64,000 nucleotides of DNA from Bythopirellula sp. (GTDB lineage Bacteria > Planctomycetota > Planctomycetia > Pirellulales > Lacipirellulaceae). The position numbers and the translations under genes are program-made. Under the pieces are notes generated by a model, which was not told where the DNA came from, made no database searches, and saw only the letters and a program-made list of their open reading frames with translations. Positions 20,751 to 31,409 of the stretch are shown piece by piece; the stretch's first letter is position 1; the number at the start of each line of letters is the position of its first letter. The stretch covers positions 1 through 64,000 of the forward strand of contig JANQQA010000058.1 of assembly GCA_028285205.1 (NCBI GenBank). The letters run 5' to 3'.

Positions 20751-21962
20751 ATGCCATTGGTTGAGCTGACGGGAATGAGAATGCTGGATACCACACTCCT
20801 CCGACTGACAGTCATACTGTGCGCCTGCGGCCAGTGTCCCGGGGTTTGTGCGGAGCAACCGCTGGCTTTCACCTTCAGAGTGCTCGCGATCGATGCCAAC
20901 GAAGGTTGCGACGTCGGCGACATCGATGGCGACGGCCGGCCGGACGTGGTGGCCGGTAGAAACTGGTACCGAAACGGCGATTGGACCGCCCGGCCAGTAC
21001 GATCGATCGAGGACTGGAACGGTTATGTGACGTCCAACGGCGATTTTCTGTTCGATGTCAACCAGGACGGACGATTGGACGTGGTGGCGGGGAGCTTCAT
21101 CGGTGCAAACGTCGAATGGTTTGAAAACCCAGGCGGTGATACGCTCAGTTCGGGACATCTGTGGAAGCGGCACATACTCGCTGAGACAGCTATGACGTCC
21201 AATGAGTTCAGCATGATGCGTGACATCGATGGAGATGGTTCCGCCGATTGGATTACCAACAGCTGGACGAAGAACAATCCGATGACGATATGGCGGTTTA
21301 CCCGCGGAGTGGATGATGATCAGCCCCCCAGATTGATCCCGCACGTTTTGGGCAAGGATCTCACCGGCGTTGGGCAAGGCCACGGCATGGGATTCGGCGA
21401 CATCAACAACGATGGACGCGAGGACGTGTTGGTAGGCTCAGGTTGGTACGAGCGTCCTGACGGTGACGTCTGGTCAAAGAATTGGAAGTTTCACGCCGAC
21501 TGGGATCTCCACATGAGCTGTCCGGTGATCGTGACGGACGTCAACCGCGACGGGCGATCCGATTTGTTGTGGGGCAAAGCACACGATTTTGGTTTGATGC
21601 TCTGGCTGGGACGGGGCGTGAGTGAGGATGGGAAGCTCAAGTTCGACGAGCAACTGGTGGACAACGAGTACTCACAACTGCATGCCTTGCACATGGCCGA
21701 TCTCGACGGCGACGGCCAGGACGAACTCATCACTGGCAAACGCGTTCGTGCGCACAACGGCAACGATCCGGGCGGTGACCAGCCACCGAGGCTGTGCTAC
21801 TACGAGATAGGTGCCGATGCAGCGACATTCACTCGCCACGATATCGACATTGGCCACGTCGGTATCGGCCTGCAGATCCGCACTGCTGATCTCAACGCGG
21901 ACGGAAAGCTTGACATCGTCGTAGCCGGCAAAGACGGTACGCAACTGGTGATCCAACAGTAG
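20751..21962 (+). CDS. FG-GAP/VCBS repeat secreted protein; start possibly 20775
   Basis: Repeated DVGDIDGDGRPDVVAGRNWY, DVNQDGRLDVVAGSFIGANVEWFENPG, FGDINNDGREDVLVGSGWYERPDG, DLNADGKLDIVVAGKDG. Confidence 0.85.
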   Translation: MPLVELTGMRMLDTTLLRLTVILCACGQCPGVCAEQPLAFTFRVLAIDANEGCDVGDIDGDGRPDVVAGRNWYRNGDWTARPVRSIEDWNGYVTSNGDFLFDVNQDGRLDVVAGSFIGANVEWFENPGGDTLSSGHLWKRHILAETAMTSNEFSMMRDIDGDGSADWITNSWTKNNPMTIWRFTRGVDDDQPPRLIPHVLGKDLTGVGQGHGMGFGDINNDGREDVLVGSGWYERPDGDVWSKNWKFHADWDLHMSCPVIVTDVNRDGRSDLLWGKAHDFGLMLWLGRGVSEDGKLKFDEQLVDNEYSQLHALHMADLDGDGQDELITGKRVRAHNGNDPGGDQPPRLCYYEIGADAATFTRHDIDIGHVGIGLQIRTADLNADGKLDIVVAGKDGTQLVIQQ

Positions 21963-22123
21963 GGCAAGAATAACGCGGTCTGACTCGCTTGGCGGTGAAC
22001 TGCGATCGATCCGAGGCACGCGAATACGTCTGCAAGGAATTGAGCTGCGCGGCGCATTGTCGCTGGTAGAGAATCGCACTAAACTTGCGAGCAACTAACG
22101 AGCCGGTGTTTCAGGAATCAAGC

Positions 22124-23326
22124 ATGTCATCAGAATCCGCTGAGAAAAAGTCCAGTCGTATCGTTTCGATCGATGCGTTTCGAGGGTTGACGATCATGTT
22201 GATGATCTTGGTCAACAATCCGGGTGACTGGGGCAGCATCTACTGGCCACTTGAACATGCGGACTGGCACGGATGGACACCGACCGATTTGGTGTTTCCG
22301 TTTTTCTTGTTCATTGTTGGCATCGCAATTCCGTTCGCTTTGGGGAAACGAAAGGATTCTGGCGAGTTGTCGACCGTGGTTCGTCATATCGTATGGCGGA
22401 GCTTAGTTCTGTTCGGTCTCGGGCTATCGCTTTCGGGTTTCGGCCTGTTGTTCAAACTCGGCGAGGACTACGGATTTGGGGACCTCTTGTTCAATATTCG
22501 CATACCGGGGGTGCTGCAGCGGATTGCGGTGTGCTACTTGATCGTGTCGCTATTGTTCCTGCTGACAAACCGCGCGACGCTGTACGTCGTGACGGTGAGT
22601 TGTCTGCTTGGGTATTGGGCGTTGATGATGCTTGTTCCGGTGCCAGAGTACGGTGCTGGGGTGATAGACGCTATTCCGAAACAGGAACGGGCAGCTGCTG
22701 GAACTGATGGGAAGGATCGAAATCTCGCCGCATACGTGGATCGTGAGCTGCTCGGGTCGAACCATCTATGGTCTCAGGGCGTCACCTGGGACCCAGAGGG
22801 TGTCTTAAGTACGATGCCGGCACTGGCAACAGCTCTATTCGGCGTTTTTACCGGCCTATGGATCAAGCGGGAGCAACCGCTCGAGAAGAAACTCCGCGGA
22901 CTGTTGGTGGCGGGTGCCGTCCTCACGGCGATTGGCTGGCTGTGGGGGCTGAGCTTCCCCATCAACAAGCCGATCTGGACTAGCAGTTACGCCGTGTTCA
23001 CAGCGGGGCTTGCGCTGTTGGTGCTTAGCGTATGCGTATTTTTGTTTGACTTGTTGCCCTTCAAGAAGCTGGCGATTCCGCTGCAGATCTATGGCGTTAA
23101 TGCACTGACCGTATTTGTCATGAGCAGCCTAGTCGGGCAATTGCTGGTGAAGATCAGAGTTGGCGGCGAGTCGGGGATCATGCTCAAAAGCTGGTTGTAC
23201 CAGAATCTGTTCCAGTCCTGGCTGGCTGACAAGAACGCATCGCTGGCTTACGCCATCGTTTGGGTGCTGTGCTGGTTCGTCGTGCTGGCGATCATGTATC
23301 GTAAAAATTGGATCATCAAAGTCTAG
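22124..23326 (+). CDS. NagX-like / DUF5009 (heparan-alpha-glucosaminide N-acetyltransferase-like) membrane protein
   Basis: SRIVSIDAFRGLTIMLMILVNNPGDWGSIYWPLEHADWHGWTPTDLVFPFFLFIVGIAIPFAL; multiple hydrophobic helices. Confidence 0.85.
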   Translation: MSSESAEKKSSRIVSIDAFRGLTIMLMILVNNPGDWGSIYWPLEHADWHGWTPTDLVFPFFLFIVGIAIPFALGKRKDSGELSTVVRHIVWRSLVLFGLGLSLSGFGLLFKLGEDYGFGDLLFNIRIPGVLQRIAVCYLIVSLLFLLTNRATLYVVTVSCLLGYWALMMLVPVPEYGAGVIDAIPKQERAAAGTDGKDRNLAAYVDRELLGSNHLWSQGVTWDPEGVLSTMPALATALFGVFTGLWIKREQPLEKKLRGLLVAGAVLTAIGWLWGLSFPINKPIWTSSYAVFTAGLALLVLSVCVFLFDLLPFKKLAIPLQIYGVNALTVFVMSSLVGQLLVKIRVGGESGIMLKSWLYQNLFQSWLADKNASLAYAIVWVLCWFVVLAIMYRKNWIIKV

Positions 23327-23407
23327 CCGCATGGTCGCCGCTCGTATTTCGACTTCGGTGTGGTAAAATTGAACTGTTTTCACTCACCTCGAAGGATCAG
23401 TCCAACT

Positions 23408-24463
23408 ATGGTCGCAAAGCTTTCACTCGGTTCCACTCATCCGTGCGCGAGTGCACGCCGCTTGATATGGGGTTTCTTGTACTGTCTGTTGCTTACGACT
23501 GTCTCAGTCCAGGTCGCAAACGCGGTGGAAGTTGGCGAACAGCTCGAACGCCAGGGCGACGAGATCATGGTCTGTGGGCAGCTGTTCCACACAACCGCGC
23601 CTGTAGTTCTTTGGACGGATCCCAAAGGGTACGACGCCTATCGGGTGGAGCGGCGATTCAGCGATTTCGACCAATCGTCGTGGGCTGCAACTCAAGAAGC
23701 GATACCATCGCTCAACACGCCAAATCGCTACGGCATCCGCAAGGATCCGTTGACCGCCGAACAACTGGAAGAAGTGCGCGGCGGAGGTTGGACGTTGCCC
23801 CTGCTCAAGGACGTTGTCGATCAATTTGTCATGCACTACGACGTCTGCGGCGTGAGCAAGCAGTGCTTCAAGATCCTGCAAGATCATCGGGGTCTAAGCG
23901 TTCATTTCATGCTGGATATTGATGGTACGATCTACCAAACGCTCGACCTGAAGGAACGTGCTTGGCACGCGACGATTTCGAATTCGCGTTCGATCGGCGT
24001 GGAAATCGCGGGGATTGGTGCTTATCCGGCGGACAACGATGTACTCGACAAGTGGTACTTCCCAGCGGAGGACGGCGGCACGATCCTTCGGCCACCGCGT
24101 TGGTTGGGCCATCTGCGACTGCGGACGGTACCCTTCTACGGTCGGCCTGCCCGCGCTGAGCCGATCGTGGGAACGATCCAGGGTGTCGAACTCACGCAGT
24201 ACGATTTCACTCCTGAGCAATACGATTCGCTGATCAAACTCACAGCGACCCTTTGTCGTATCTTCCCCAAACTGAAATGCGATTACCCCAAAGACGCTAA
24301 CAATCAGTTGATTCCCAAGGTGCTATCACAAGATCAATGGAGTGAGTTTCAGGGCGTGTTGGGGCATTACCATGTTCAAAAGAACAAGACCGACCCCGGG
24401 CCGGCATTTGATTGGGAGAAAGTCATCGGCGGCGCCGAGCAACTATTGAGCGAGTCGAAGTAG
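23408..24463 (+). CDS. Secreted N-acetylmuramoyl-L-alanine amidase (Amidase_2 family)
   Basis: Signal-like N-terminus; FVMHYDVCGVSKQCFKILQDHRGLSVHFMLDIDGTIYQTLDLKERAWHATISNSRSIGVEIAG matches the Amidase_2 zinc-ligand pattern. Confidence 0.85.
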   Translation: MVAKLSLGSTHPCASARRLIWGFLYCLLLTTVSVQVANAVEVGEQLERQGDEIMVCGQLFHTTAPVVLWTDPKGYDAYRVERRFSDFDQSSWAATQEAIPSLNTPNRYGIRKDPLTAEQLEEVRGGGWTLPLLKDVVDQFVMHYDVCGVSKQCFKILQDHRGLSVHFMLDIDGTIYQTLDLKERAWHATISNSRSIGVEIAGIGAYPADNDVLDKWYFPAEDGGTILRPPRWLGHLRLRTVPFYGRPARAEPIVGTIQGVELTQYDFTPEQYDSLIKLTATLCRIFPKLKCDYPKDANNQLIPKVLSQDQWSEFQGVLGHYHVQKNKTDPGPAFDWEKVIGGAEQLLSESK

Positions 24464-24624
24464 TCTACGGTCGTTTCTTCGCGTGCCTGTATATGCGCAA
24501 ATGCGGGAGAGATCTGCGCTTAATTTGGGCGGTTCTAAAAAAGAACTGCTAAAATAATTGGGCCTTTGTAGAGCGATGCATCGCGACTCGGCGGTCGCCT
24601 ATTCGATTGGAATAATTGAGTGTC

Positions 24625-26097
24625 ATGAACCAAAAGAATTCACAGGTCTCACGACGAAAGTTCATCAAGACTTCGACCGCCTCGGCGGCGTTAGCCGCTG
24701 CTACAGCAGCCAAAGCGGACCATCACTCCTCGCCCGTCGAAAAGCTGCGCATCGGGTTTATCGGCCTGGGTGTGCGTAATCAGATGCACCTGAAATCGGC
24801 GATGAAGCTCCACAATGACACGGGAAGTGTCGAAATTGCCGCCGTTTGTGACGTGTTCGACCGCTATCGCGACGAGGTGGTGCAGAAGGTCTACGAAGGC
24901 ACCAAGAAGAAACCCAAGGCGGTCGGCGACTACCGCGACATCATCAACGATGATTCGATCGACGCGGTGGTGATTGCCACGCCGGATCACTGGCACGCTC
25001 GACAAACACTTGACGCGCTCGCAGCGGGCAAGCACGTCTACTGCGAAAAGCCGATGACCCACACCGTCGAGGAGTCGCTAGAAGTCTACAAAGCGTGGAA
25101 AGCCTCTGGCCTGGTCATGCAAGTTGGTGTGCAGTCGACACAGCTGCCCGTATGGCAAGACGCTCGCGAACGCATCAATCGTGGCCAGTTGGGCAAGGTA
25201 GTCCAATTTCAGACAGAGATCTTTCGTAACACCGCCATGGGGCAATGGCGCTACTATAAGCTGACCGAAGACATGACTCCTAAGAACATCGATTGGAACA
25301 TGTTCTTAGGGACCGAATTGGGATTGGCCCCCAAGATTCCCTTTGATCGGGCGAAGTTTGCCCAGTGGCGTTGCTATTGGCAGTTTGGTTCGGGCATGTT
25401 TACCGACCTGTTTGTCCATCGGATGACAGCCATGCTGGCAGCGACCGGCTTGCGATTCCCAGGGCGAGTTTCGGGTTCCGGCGGGATCATGCTGGAATAC
25501 GACGGCCGTAACGTCCCGGATGTGGCCACCGTCGTGGCCGACTATCACGAAGGCGTGCAGGGCTTTGTCACGGGCACGATGGTCAGCCAGGAGACACCGA
25601 TCAAGCAAACGATACGAGGCCACCACGGCTCGTTTGTGTTCGGCGTGGGCGATGGATTCACCGGCTTTGACTTCGTCGCGGAGCGACCGCAAGTCACGCA
25701 CAACAGCAAGATCAAGAGCGAGCGTGTCGAAGTTGGCGGGGCGCCGGACTTACACTTCGCGCACTTCGAAAACTTCTGCCAAGCTGTAGCCGAGGGCAAG
25801 CCGGAGATGGTCAAATGCGACCCAGAGCTTGGCGCGGCCGCCATGGTCACGGTCAAGCTCGGCTCGGAGGGTTACAAACGCGGTAAAGTATATCACTTCG
25901 ATCCGTCGACACTAACGGTGTCCGACGGCAGCGCGGACTGGGCGTCAGGTTGGGAAACAATGTCCGCCGAGCGTGCTTCCGCTCGTCACGTGCCTGGCTG
26001 GGCAGCTGGCGAGACCGGCAGCCAATTGAAGCCGCAAGACTACCAGGGTCTGGAAGGCCCCTGGATCGACGGGGTCGATCCCGCGACGCGAGCTTAA
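24625..26097 (+). CDS. Gfo/Idh/MocA family oxidoreductase with Tat signal
   Basis: SRRKFIKTSTASAALAAATAAKA; RIGFIGLGVRNQMHL; VVIATPDHWHARQTLDALAAGKHVYCEKPMTHTVEE. Confidence 0.95.
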   Translation: MNQKNSQVSRRKFIKTSTASAALAAATAAKADHHSSPVEKLRIGFIGLGVRNQMHLKSAMKLHNDTGSVEIAAVCDVFDRYRDEVVQKVYEGTKKKPKAVGDYRDIINDDSIDAVVIATPDHWHARQTLDALAAGKHVYCEKPMTHTVEESLEVYKAWKASGLVMQVGVQSTQLPVWQDARERINRGQLGKVVQFQTEIFRNTAMGQWRYYKLTEDMTPKNIDWNMFLGTELGLAPKIPFDRAKFAQWRCYWQFGSGMFTDLFVHRMTAMLAATGLRFPGRVSGSGGIMLEYDGRNVPDVATVVADYHEGVQGFVTGTMVSQETPIKQTIRGHHGSFVFGVGDGFTGFDFVAERPQVTHNSKIKSERVEVGGAPDLHFAHFENFCQAVAEGKPEMVKCDPELGAAAMVTVKLGSEGYKRGKVYHFDPSTLTVSDGSADWASGWETMSAERASARHVPGWAAGETGSQLKPQDYQGLEGPWIDGVDPATRA

Positions 26098-26201
26098 CGG
26101 TTAGTGGGCACGAAACTGGTGAAGAGATTTTCGTTGTGTAGACTGCCAAATGAGGCATCACGAAACTGAAGACTGCACAAGAAGTTGTTGAGGTATTTTC
26201 A

Positions 26202-26846
26202 GTGGTTAGCTATCGATTTCCGTTATATTTTTGCTTAATGATTGGAACAATCGCTTTGGTCGGCTGTGGTGGCGGATCGAATGCAGTTCCGCTCCCATCC
26301 TTCGATCCTGAGGGCGCGGCCGAGAAGGCGATGGAACTCCACGATGCCGATGGAGATGGTTTCCTGGCAGGGAGTGAACTCGACAACGTGCCCGGCTTAA
26401 AGGCAGCGATGAGGAGTCTCGACGCTGACGGTGATGGCAAGATTAATGCCGAAGATATCGCCAACCGCATACGCGCTTGGGAAACGCAGGAGATCGGTCT
26501 GATGTCGATTTCATGTGAGCTAATCCTGGACGGTCGACCGCTCAGCGACGCGACAGTTACTTTCGAGCCCGAGGCGTTTCTCGGCGATTCAATCAAAGCC
26601 GCTGTAGGTCAAACCGGTATGGCGGGATCGTTTCGGCCGAAGATTCCCAAATCGGAACGCCCGTCGCCCGATTCGCCGCCAGGCATCCAAGCTGGCTTCT
26701 ATCGCATTAAGGTCTCGAAGCAGCAGGGTGGCAAGGAAATGATTCCTGCTCGCTACAACACGGAAACTACTTTGGGACAGCAAGTATCGAAGGACGATTT
26801 CGCTGTCGTAAACAAGAAGCTGATCTACCGGCTAAAGAGTAAGTAA
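26202..26846 (+). CDS. Lipoprotein with EF-hand pair fused to a carboxypeptidase regulatory-like domain
   Basis: Lipobox ALVGCGGG; EF-hand-like DADGDGFLAGSEL and DADGDGKINAEDI; C-terminal half resembles the 11904..12365 lipoprotein. Confidence 0.75.
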   Translation: MVSYRFPLYFCLMIGTIALVGCGGGSNAVPLPSFDPEGAAEKAMELHDADGDGFLAGSELDNVPGLKAAMRSLDADGDGKINAEDIANRIRAWETQEIGLMSISCELILDGRPLSDATVTFEPEAFLGDSIKAAVGQTGMAGSFRPKIPKSERPSPDSPPGIQAGFYRIKVSKQQGGKEMIPARYNTETTLGQQVSKDDFAVVNKKLIYRLKSK

Positions 26847-26965
26847 CCCCGTTCGGCAGTGTACTCCCGGAAGTGGGTGCTAAGCGTGACTTCGGATTGT
26901 CGCCGCCACAGCCTGAGCGACTCAGGGCTAAGTCGCGAGCGGATTGTAGGTCTCAGTAAGCCATA

Positions 26966-28081
26966 TCAATTGGCTTCTGGCAACGGCTGGCCGTCTTGTC
27001 GGTTTGCTGAATAGCTGTGTATGAACGGGTCGACGTCGTAGTTGACGCCTCGGACTGAGCCATCAGCGTACACCATCTGGAAAACTCCCGGGTGTGCGCT
27101 CCCAAAGATGAACGGGTTGTCGTTGTTCAGGGTATCGGGGCGCGGCTGCAGGTCCTCCTGGTCGCCAACAGATTCTAGGATCGGGTTCCATGCTCGCCGC
27201 TGGTTGTCCCATTCGTAGCCGCAGTACGCGGCTTGGTTCGTGGCAAGTGATAGATTGGCATCTGCCGTACTTACGCCACCCTCATACTCGTTAGGATTGA
27301 TGTGGCGTTCGCCAAACAGATAGGTGTTCGATGTGCCGTCGGTAATGTTTTCCATGCCGGTTTCACTGCGAACGAAGATGACACCGCTTTGGCAGAACAG
27401 ACGAGATTGATCTCTGCGGCTTGGCTCCCCGGAGCAATTGTCGACCGGCTTGTTAGAAAAAATTCCAGCGACCGTAGCATCAACCTGGGAGTAATCATTA
27501 CCGCGTGGTCCGGCAACGCCGGTGAACCAGGTGTCTCCGTCAGTTCGGAGCGAATCACCCGAACTCGCCGCGTAGTCACCTCGAACGACGCCGCTCACGG
27601 TGATGAGTGGTCGGACCCACGATCCTAAATTGGCTACCGGGTTATTCCATATCGACAGTGGCAAAGACGGCGCCCCCCGAGAGGGACAAGTAAACGCAGG
27701 CACAGGCGTTTGAATCAAAGTGGTCATTGCTGCACGATGACCCGGCGTGCCGATTTCCGTTCCTGATCCCAAATCTCTCAGGTTCCCAAGTTCAATGAAC
27801 GGCAGCAGACCATACATCCAGCCTGCGGGCTGATTTTCACCGAACCCGCGGTTCGGGTCAGGACCCCAATTGTAGTTCCAACCACCGGTCGGATAATGCT
27901 TGTAGGTGCTTTCGTGATTTAGTGCGCCCAAGCCAAGCTGCTTGAGATTGTTCCCACATTGAATTCGGCGGGCAGCCTCACGCGCTGCCTGGACCGCCGG
28001 CAGCAGCAGCGCCACGAGTACGCCGATGATGGCAATTACGACCAGGAGTTCTACCAAAGTGAATCCAGACTTTTTTGGCAT
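26966..28081 (-). CDS. DUF1559 domain protein with prepilin-type N-terminus
   Basis: [50 protein letters not shown]. Confidence 0.95.
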   Translation of the reverse strand: MPKKSGFTLVELLVVIAIIGVLVALLLPAVQAAREAARRIQCGNNLKQLGLGALNHESTYKHYPTGGWNYNWGPDPNRGFGENQPAGWMYGLLPFIELGNLRDLGSGTEIGTPGHRAAMTTLIQTPVPAFTCPSRGAPSLPLSIWNNPVANLGSWVRPLITVSGVVRGDYAASSGDSLRTDGDTWFTGVAGPRGNDYSQVDATVAGIFSNKPVDNCSGEPSRRDQSRLFCQSGVIFVRSETGMENITDGTSNTYLFGERHINPNEYEGGVSTADANLSLATNQAAYCGYEWDNQRRAWNPILESVGDQEDLQPRPDTLNNDNPFIFGSAHPGVFQMVYADGSVRGVNYDVDPFIHSYSANRQDGQPLPEAN

Positions 28082-28283
28082 CGGATTGGTGCGCTGACTA
28101 GTCACGGTATATCTCTCTCAGGATGGAATCGATGAAGAGGCCTCGACGGCGAGGAACTCCGTATTCGCCTATATTCTATTCTTAGCGATGTTATCCAATG
28201 AAGCAATGCGTATGAGCGCATACTTCGCTCGTTCTTGCGCAGAGCCAAGGCCTCTTCGCAGGCTGACCATCACAACCATCACG

Positions 28284-28327
28284 CAAAAAAGACAGCTCTG
28301 CCCCAGCGAACTTCGCTGATTCAGAGC
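28284..28327 (-). terminator. Putative Rho-independent terminator for the PEP-CTERM gene at 28395
   Basis: Minus strand: GCTCTG-AAT-CAGCGAA-G-TTCGCTG-GGG-CAGAGC then TGTCTTTTTT, a two-tier stem followed by a T run. Confidence 0.7.
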
Positions 28328-28394
28328 CGCCTTTGCGTGGAATCTACGTCCAGCCGAGCGACGTTCGCTCGGTGTCACTTAAACCAGTTGAGGA

Positions 28395-29282
28395 TTAACG
28401 TCGACGTGCGAACATTGCCAAGCCGCCAAGGCTGAGCAGCATCAGCGAGGTTGGTTCGGGAATGGTAACCCGGTCGTCGATAATCACGTTATCGATGATG
28501 CCGAATTGGTTCGTTGGATCACCGCTGAGCGAACCAAACGGATCTTCGTAACCGACCATCACATCGCCAGAGGTGACCAGACCGCTTTCGCGGAAGAAGA
28601 TGACGTCGTTGAACGAAGTGATAACCTCGCCGTTGTTGACGGAGATCTTTACTGTAACCCACGAATTAGCGGGGGCATCGGCACTACCAAAGTTGCTGGT
28701 GAATGCGGCATTGAACGGCACATCTTCGCCCGGCTGGGTGTCGCCGAGGTCCGCCAACTCCGTCGTGCCATCAAAAAACGCGGCGTCTTCGGTGCCGTAG
28801 CCGTTCTCGCCGGCAATCCAACCCCAAATACCATCGCCATCGGCCGCGCGGTTGTTGCGGCCGAGTGGATTGGTGGTAGTCCGGGCGATGCCCCAAAGGC
28901 CCTGCTCGGTGCCGCCAGCCGGAATCGGAACGCCGACGTTGATCCACATATCGAATTGGACTTCATAGGTGGAGAGAGCGAGGTCGGCATTGCCGTTGGT
29001 GATGGCACCAATCAGATTGGCTGCTTGGCCCGAACCTGCGGATAGGTTCGCATCAAAGCGGACACCAGTGGTGGCTCCAGAGCCGCCCACCATGTTTGGA
29101 GCTTCAGGAATGCCGAGCGAACTGTAGTCAACGATGGCCGCGGTAGCATCCGTTTGTGTCGCTACGGTCCAACTTGAGAGATCGTCGAGACCGTCGGTAA
29201 AGAACTGTGCTGAGGCGGTACTCGCACTCAGCGCGATCGCAACAGCGATCATAAAACAAGTCGAATTCAACAAAGACTTCAT
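28395..29282 (-). CDS. PEP-CTERM sorting-domain secreted protein
   Basis: Signal MKSLLNSTCFMIAVAIALSASTASAQ; C-terminus IPEPTSLMLLSLGGLAMFARRR. Confidence 0.9.
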   Translation of the reverse strand: MKSLLNSTCFMIAVAIALSASTASAQFFTDGLDDLSSWTVATQTDATAAIVDYSSLGIPEAPNMVGGSGATTGVRFDANLSAGSGQAANLIGAITNGNADLALSTYEVQFDMWINVGVPIPAGGTEQGLWGIARTTTNPLGRNNRAADGDGIWGWIAGENGYGTEDAAFFDGTTELADLGDTQPGEDVPFNAAFTSNFGSADAPANSWVTVKISVNNGEVITSFNDVIFFRESGLVTSGDVMVGYEDPFGSLSGDPTNQFGIIDNVIIDDRVTIPEPTSLMLLSLGGLAMFARRR

Positions 29283-29586
29283 TAGGCAACTCCCCTTTCA
29301 AAAAACACGATCTAATCGATCAAAGGATTGGAAAATTAAACGTCGTGATCTGGACTGAGCAAATTGAGATGTGCTCCGACGACCCGCCGGTCCGATAAGG
29401 TTGGCGTACCCTCGGCGACCTCAAATGCGCCCCGATCCGCCTATACTGCCATAATAACTTCGACCGATGATTTTCGGTAACAATATGTGCGGAAAAAAGT
29501 CTTCATTTTGCGCAAACAGCTCAAGTCAGAGCCCCGCGTGCGGACACGGGGCCGGGTTGGCGCCCTTCTTTGCGGAAGTCCCTAGA

Positions 29587-29967
29587 CTATGCATCGCCGC
29601 GAGCCGACATATGGGCAAATCCACCGCCCAGCGCGAGGGCGATTCCCAGATAACGGAGGTAGGTTCCCGTCGTGGTCGGGGTATCTCGCGCCGACTCGAA
29701 CTCTGCCTTCAGCGTGTCGAGTTCTGCTTTCGCTTCGTCATAAGCCGCCTGAGCTTCTGTCGGTGTCGGTCCGCCCGGTCTGGGGTTAGTCTTTGCATTT
29801 TTGGCGACGAAGAGCAGCTTGTGCGCGTTGTTGCTCAGTTCCGTCATCCGATTGGCCTTCTCTTCCGTCCAGGTTCGGCTGGGCGGAAAAACCGTCGACC
29901 AAAGAAAGCCCACTCCGAGGAGTAGGCAGCCCAATCCCAAAAGAACCACGGGTAGCAGGTCCTTCAT
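29587..29967 (-). CDS. Hypothetical protein: two hydrophobic segments flanking a charged, probably helical segment
   Basis: MKDLLPVVLLGLGCLLLGVGFLW...AYDEAKAELDTLKAEFESARD...YLRYLGIALALGGGFAHM. Confidence 0.5.
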   Translation of the reverse strand: MKDLLPVVLLGLGCLLLGVGFLWSTVFPPSRTWTEEKANRMTELSNNAHKLLFVAKNAKTNPRPGGPTPTEAQAAYDEAKAELDTLKAEFESARDTPTTTGTYLRYLGIALALGGGFAHMSARGDA

Positions 29968-30029
29968 GTCGGCAACTCATTTATCTCAGTGAAGGTGCGA
30001 GGTAGAGGCGAGTCAAACACTCGCGACGA

Positions 30030-31109
30030 TCATTCTATGTCGACGTTGATGCCGTCGTTGATGCAGACCAGGACGCCCAGGACCAGTGGATCGATTTCAT
30101 CTCGTAGAAATCGCACACTGCCGTCGATGTTTGCGGCGTTAACGCCTCCGACGTGCAGGCTGCGCGGCGACACGGTGTGGTCGTCTCTGTCGTCCTGGCA
30201 CGGCATGCCCAGCAGCGCTGCTTCTGCTTCGTTGACGCATTCGCGCAGTTCGTCGATACCGAGATTGCCAGGCGGCAAATTTGGAGTCAACGCGTACGCG
30301 GCGTAGTCCGGTCCTGGCCGATAGGGCATGTCGATGCCTTGCTCGGATACATTGCCCAACGTCCCAATATCGCCATGCATGTCTGCTGCCAAAATTGAGG
30401 ACCCAGGCCATGCCAGTGCCCAAGCACCACGCTGGTCCGTCGGCTCATCACGGGTACGTACCTCTGACAGCATAACGGTGTTTGTCGTACCGTCGGTAAC
30501 GCGTCTGAGAGCCTGCGGCTCGTGAATCAGCGCTCCCGGCCAAATCGATGTCGAGTAAGAATGCTCCGGCGCCACATAGGCAGCATAGTTGCCTTTCGCG
30601 AATTGCCGTCCGTTGGAAAATGCGTCTGATTCGTAAAACAGCCCCTCCGCTTGATCTGTTGGACAGAGGAAATTGGATGGCTGAGCTGCCTGAGGGTTGG
30701 TGTTGATGTTTTGCTCAGTGACGTGGACCGTGAGGTCAAACTGATCAAACAGTGGCTGTTGTTCAACGAAAGGGAGAATCTGAACGAGCCAACTGATGTC
30801 CTGGCCTGTCCACATGCGGACGCCCCTCGTGCCATCGCTGGACCCGTTGCGCGCTGTGGGTACCAGATTCATTTGGCTGGATGGCGGCAAATCACCCTTG
30901 GCCGATTCGTAGTTCAACACAGCTAATGCCAGATTCTTCAGGTTGTTCCGGCATTGCATACGTCTGGCAGCCTCGCGGGCGGCTTGGACCGCCGGTAGGA
31001 GCAAAGACACCAACACGCCAATGATAGCGATAACGACCAGTAGTTCGACGAGGGTAAAACCCGGTTTTCGGGCTGCCAACGTCACGCGATTCTGGCAGGG
31101 ATTCTTCAT
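30030..31109 (-). CDS. DUF1559 domain protein with prepilin-type N-terminus
   Basis: [60 protein letters not shown]. Confidence 0.95.
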   Translation of the reverse strand: MKNPCQNRVTLAARKPGFTLVELLVVIAIIGVLVSLLLPAVQAAREAARRMQCRNNLKNLALAVLNYESAKGDLPPSSQMNLVPTARNGSSDGTRGVRMWTGQDISWLVQILPFVEQQPLFDQFDLTVHVTEQNINTNPQAAQPSNFLCPTDQAEGLFYESDAFSNGRQFAKGNYAAYVAPEHSYSTSIWPGALIHEPQALRRVTDGTTNTVMLSEVRTRDEPTDQRGAWALAWPGSSILAADMHGDIGTLGNVSEQGIDMPYRPGPDYAAYALTPNLPPGNLGIDELRECVNEAEAALLGMPCQDDRDDHTVSPRSLHVGGVNAANIDGSVRFLRDEIDPLVLGVLVCINDGINVDIE

Positions 31110-31317
31110 TGATTTTTCCTTCGGGGCGACATGGAAGTGCTGCCTGGTGATTGCATTGTAGTCCGTTATCGTCCTACGCAAAGTGGGATCGCATACTGAA
31201 GTTGAACTCTGCTGGTAATTACGACAGCCTGCAACATGCCATTGCGCATCCGATTCTTCGGTGTGCGAATTGTTGCGTCGAACTCAGTGTGGGAAAAGTG
31301 AAATACTGCCTGTTCAA

Positions 31318-31354
31318 ATAAAACGACCCCGTGGTTAGTTCCCAAACCACGGGG
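31318..31354 (-). terminator. Putative terminator for the PEP-CTERM gene at 31410
   Basis: 10-bp perfect stem CCCCGTGGTT (31327-31336) / AACCACGGGG (31345-31354); minus strand continues TCGTTTTATTT. Confidence 0.65.
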
Positions 31355-31409
31355 CCGAAAATTCATAATCAGCTAGAGCCGGAAAGCAACCCAGCTCATC
31401 GACTTCGTC

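Noticed and set aside
28354-28372. CCGAGCGACGTTCGCTCGG palindrome as a separate terminator or regulatory site
   Set aside because: Perfect hairpin but no T-run; the adjacent two-tier stem at 28295-28327 with TTTTTT explains termination better, so it is left unassigned.
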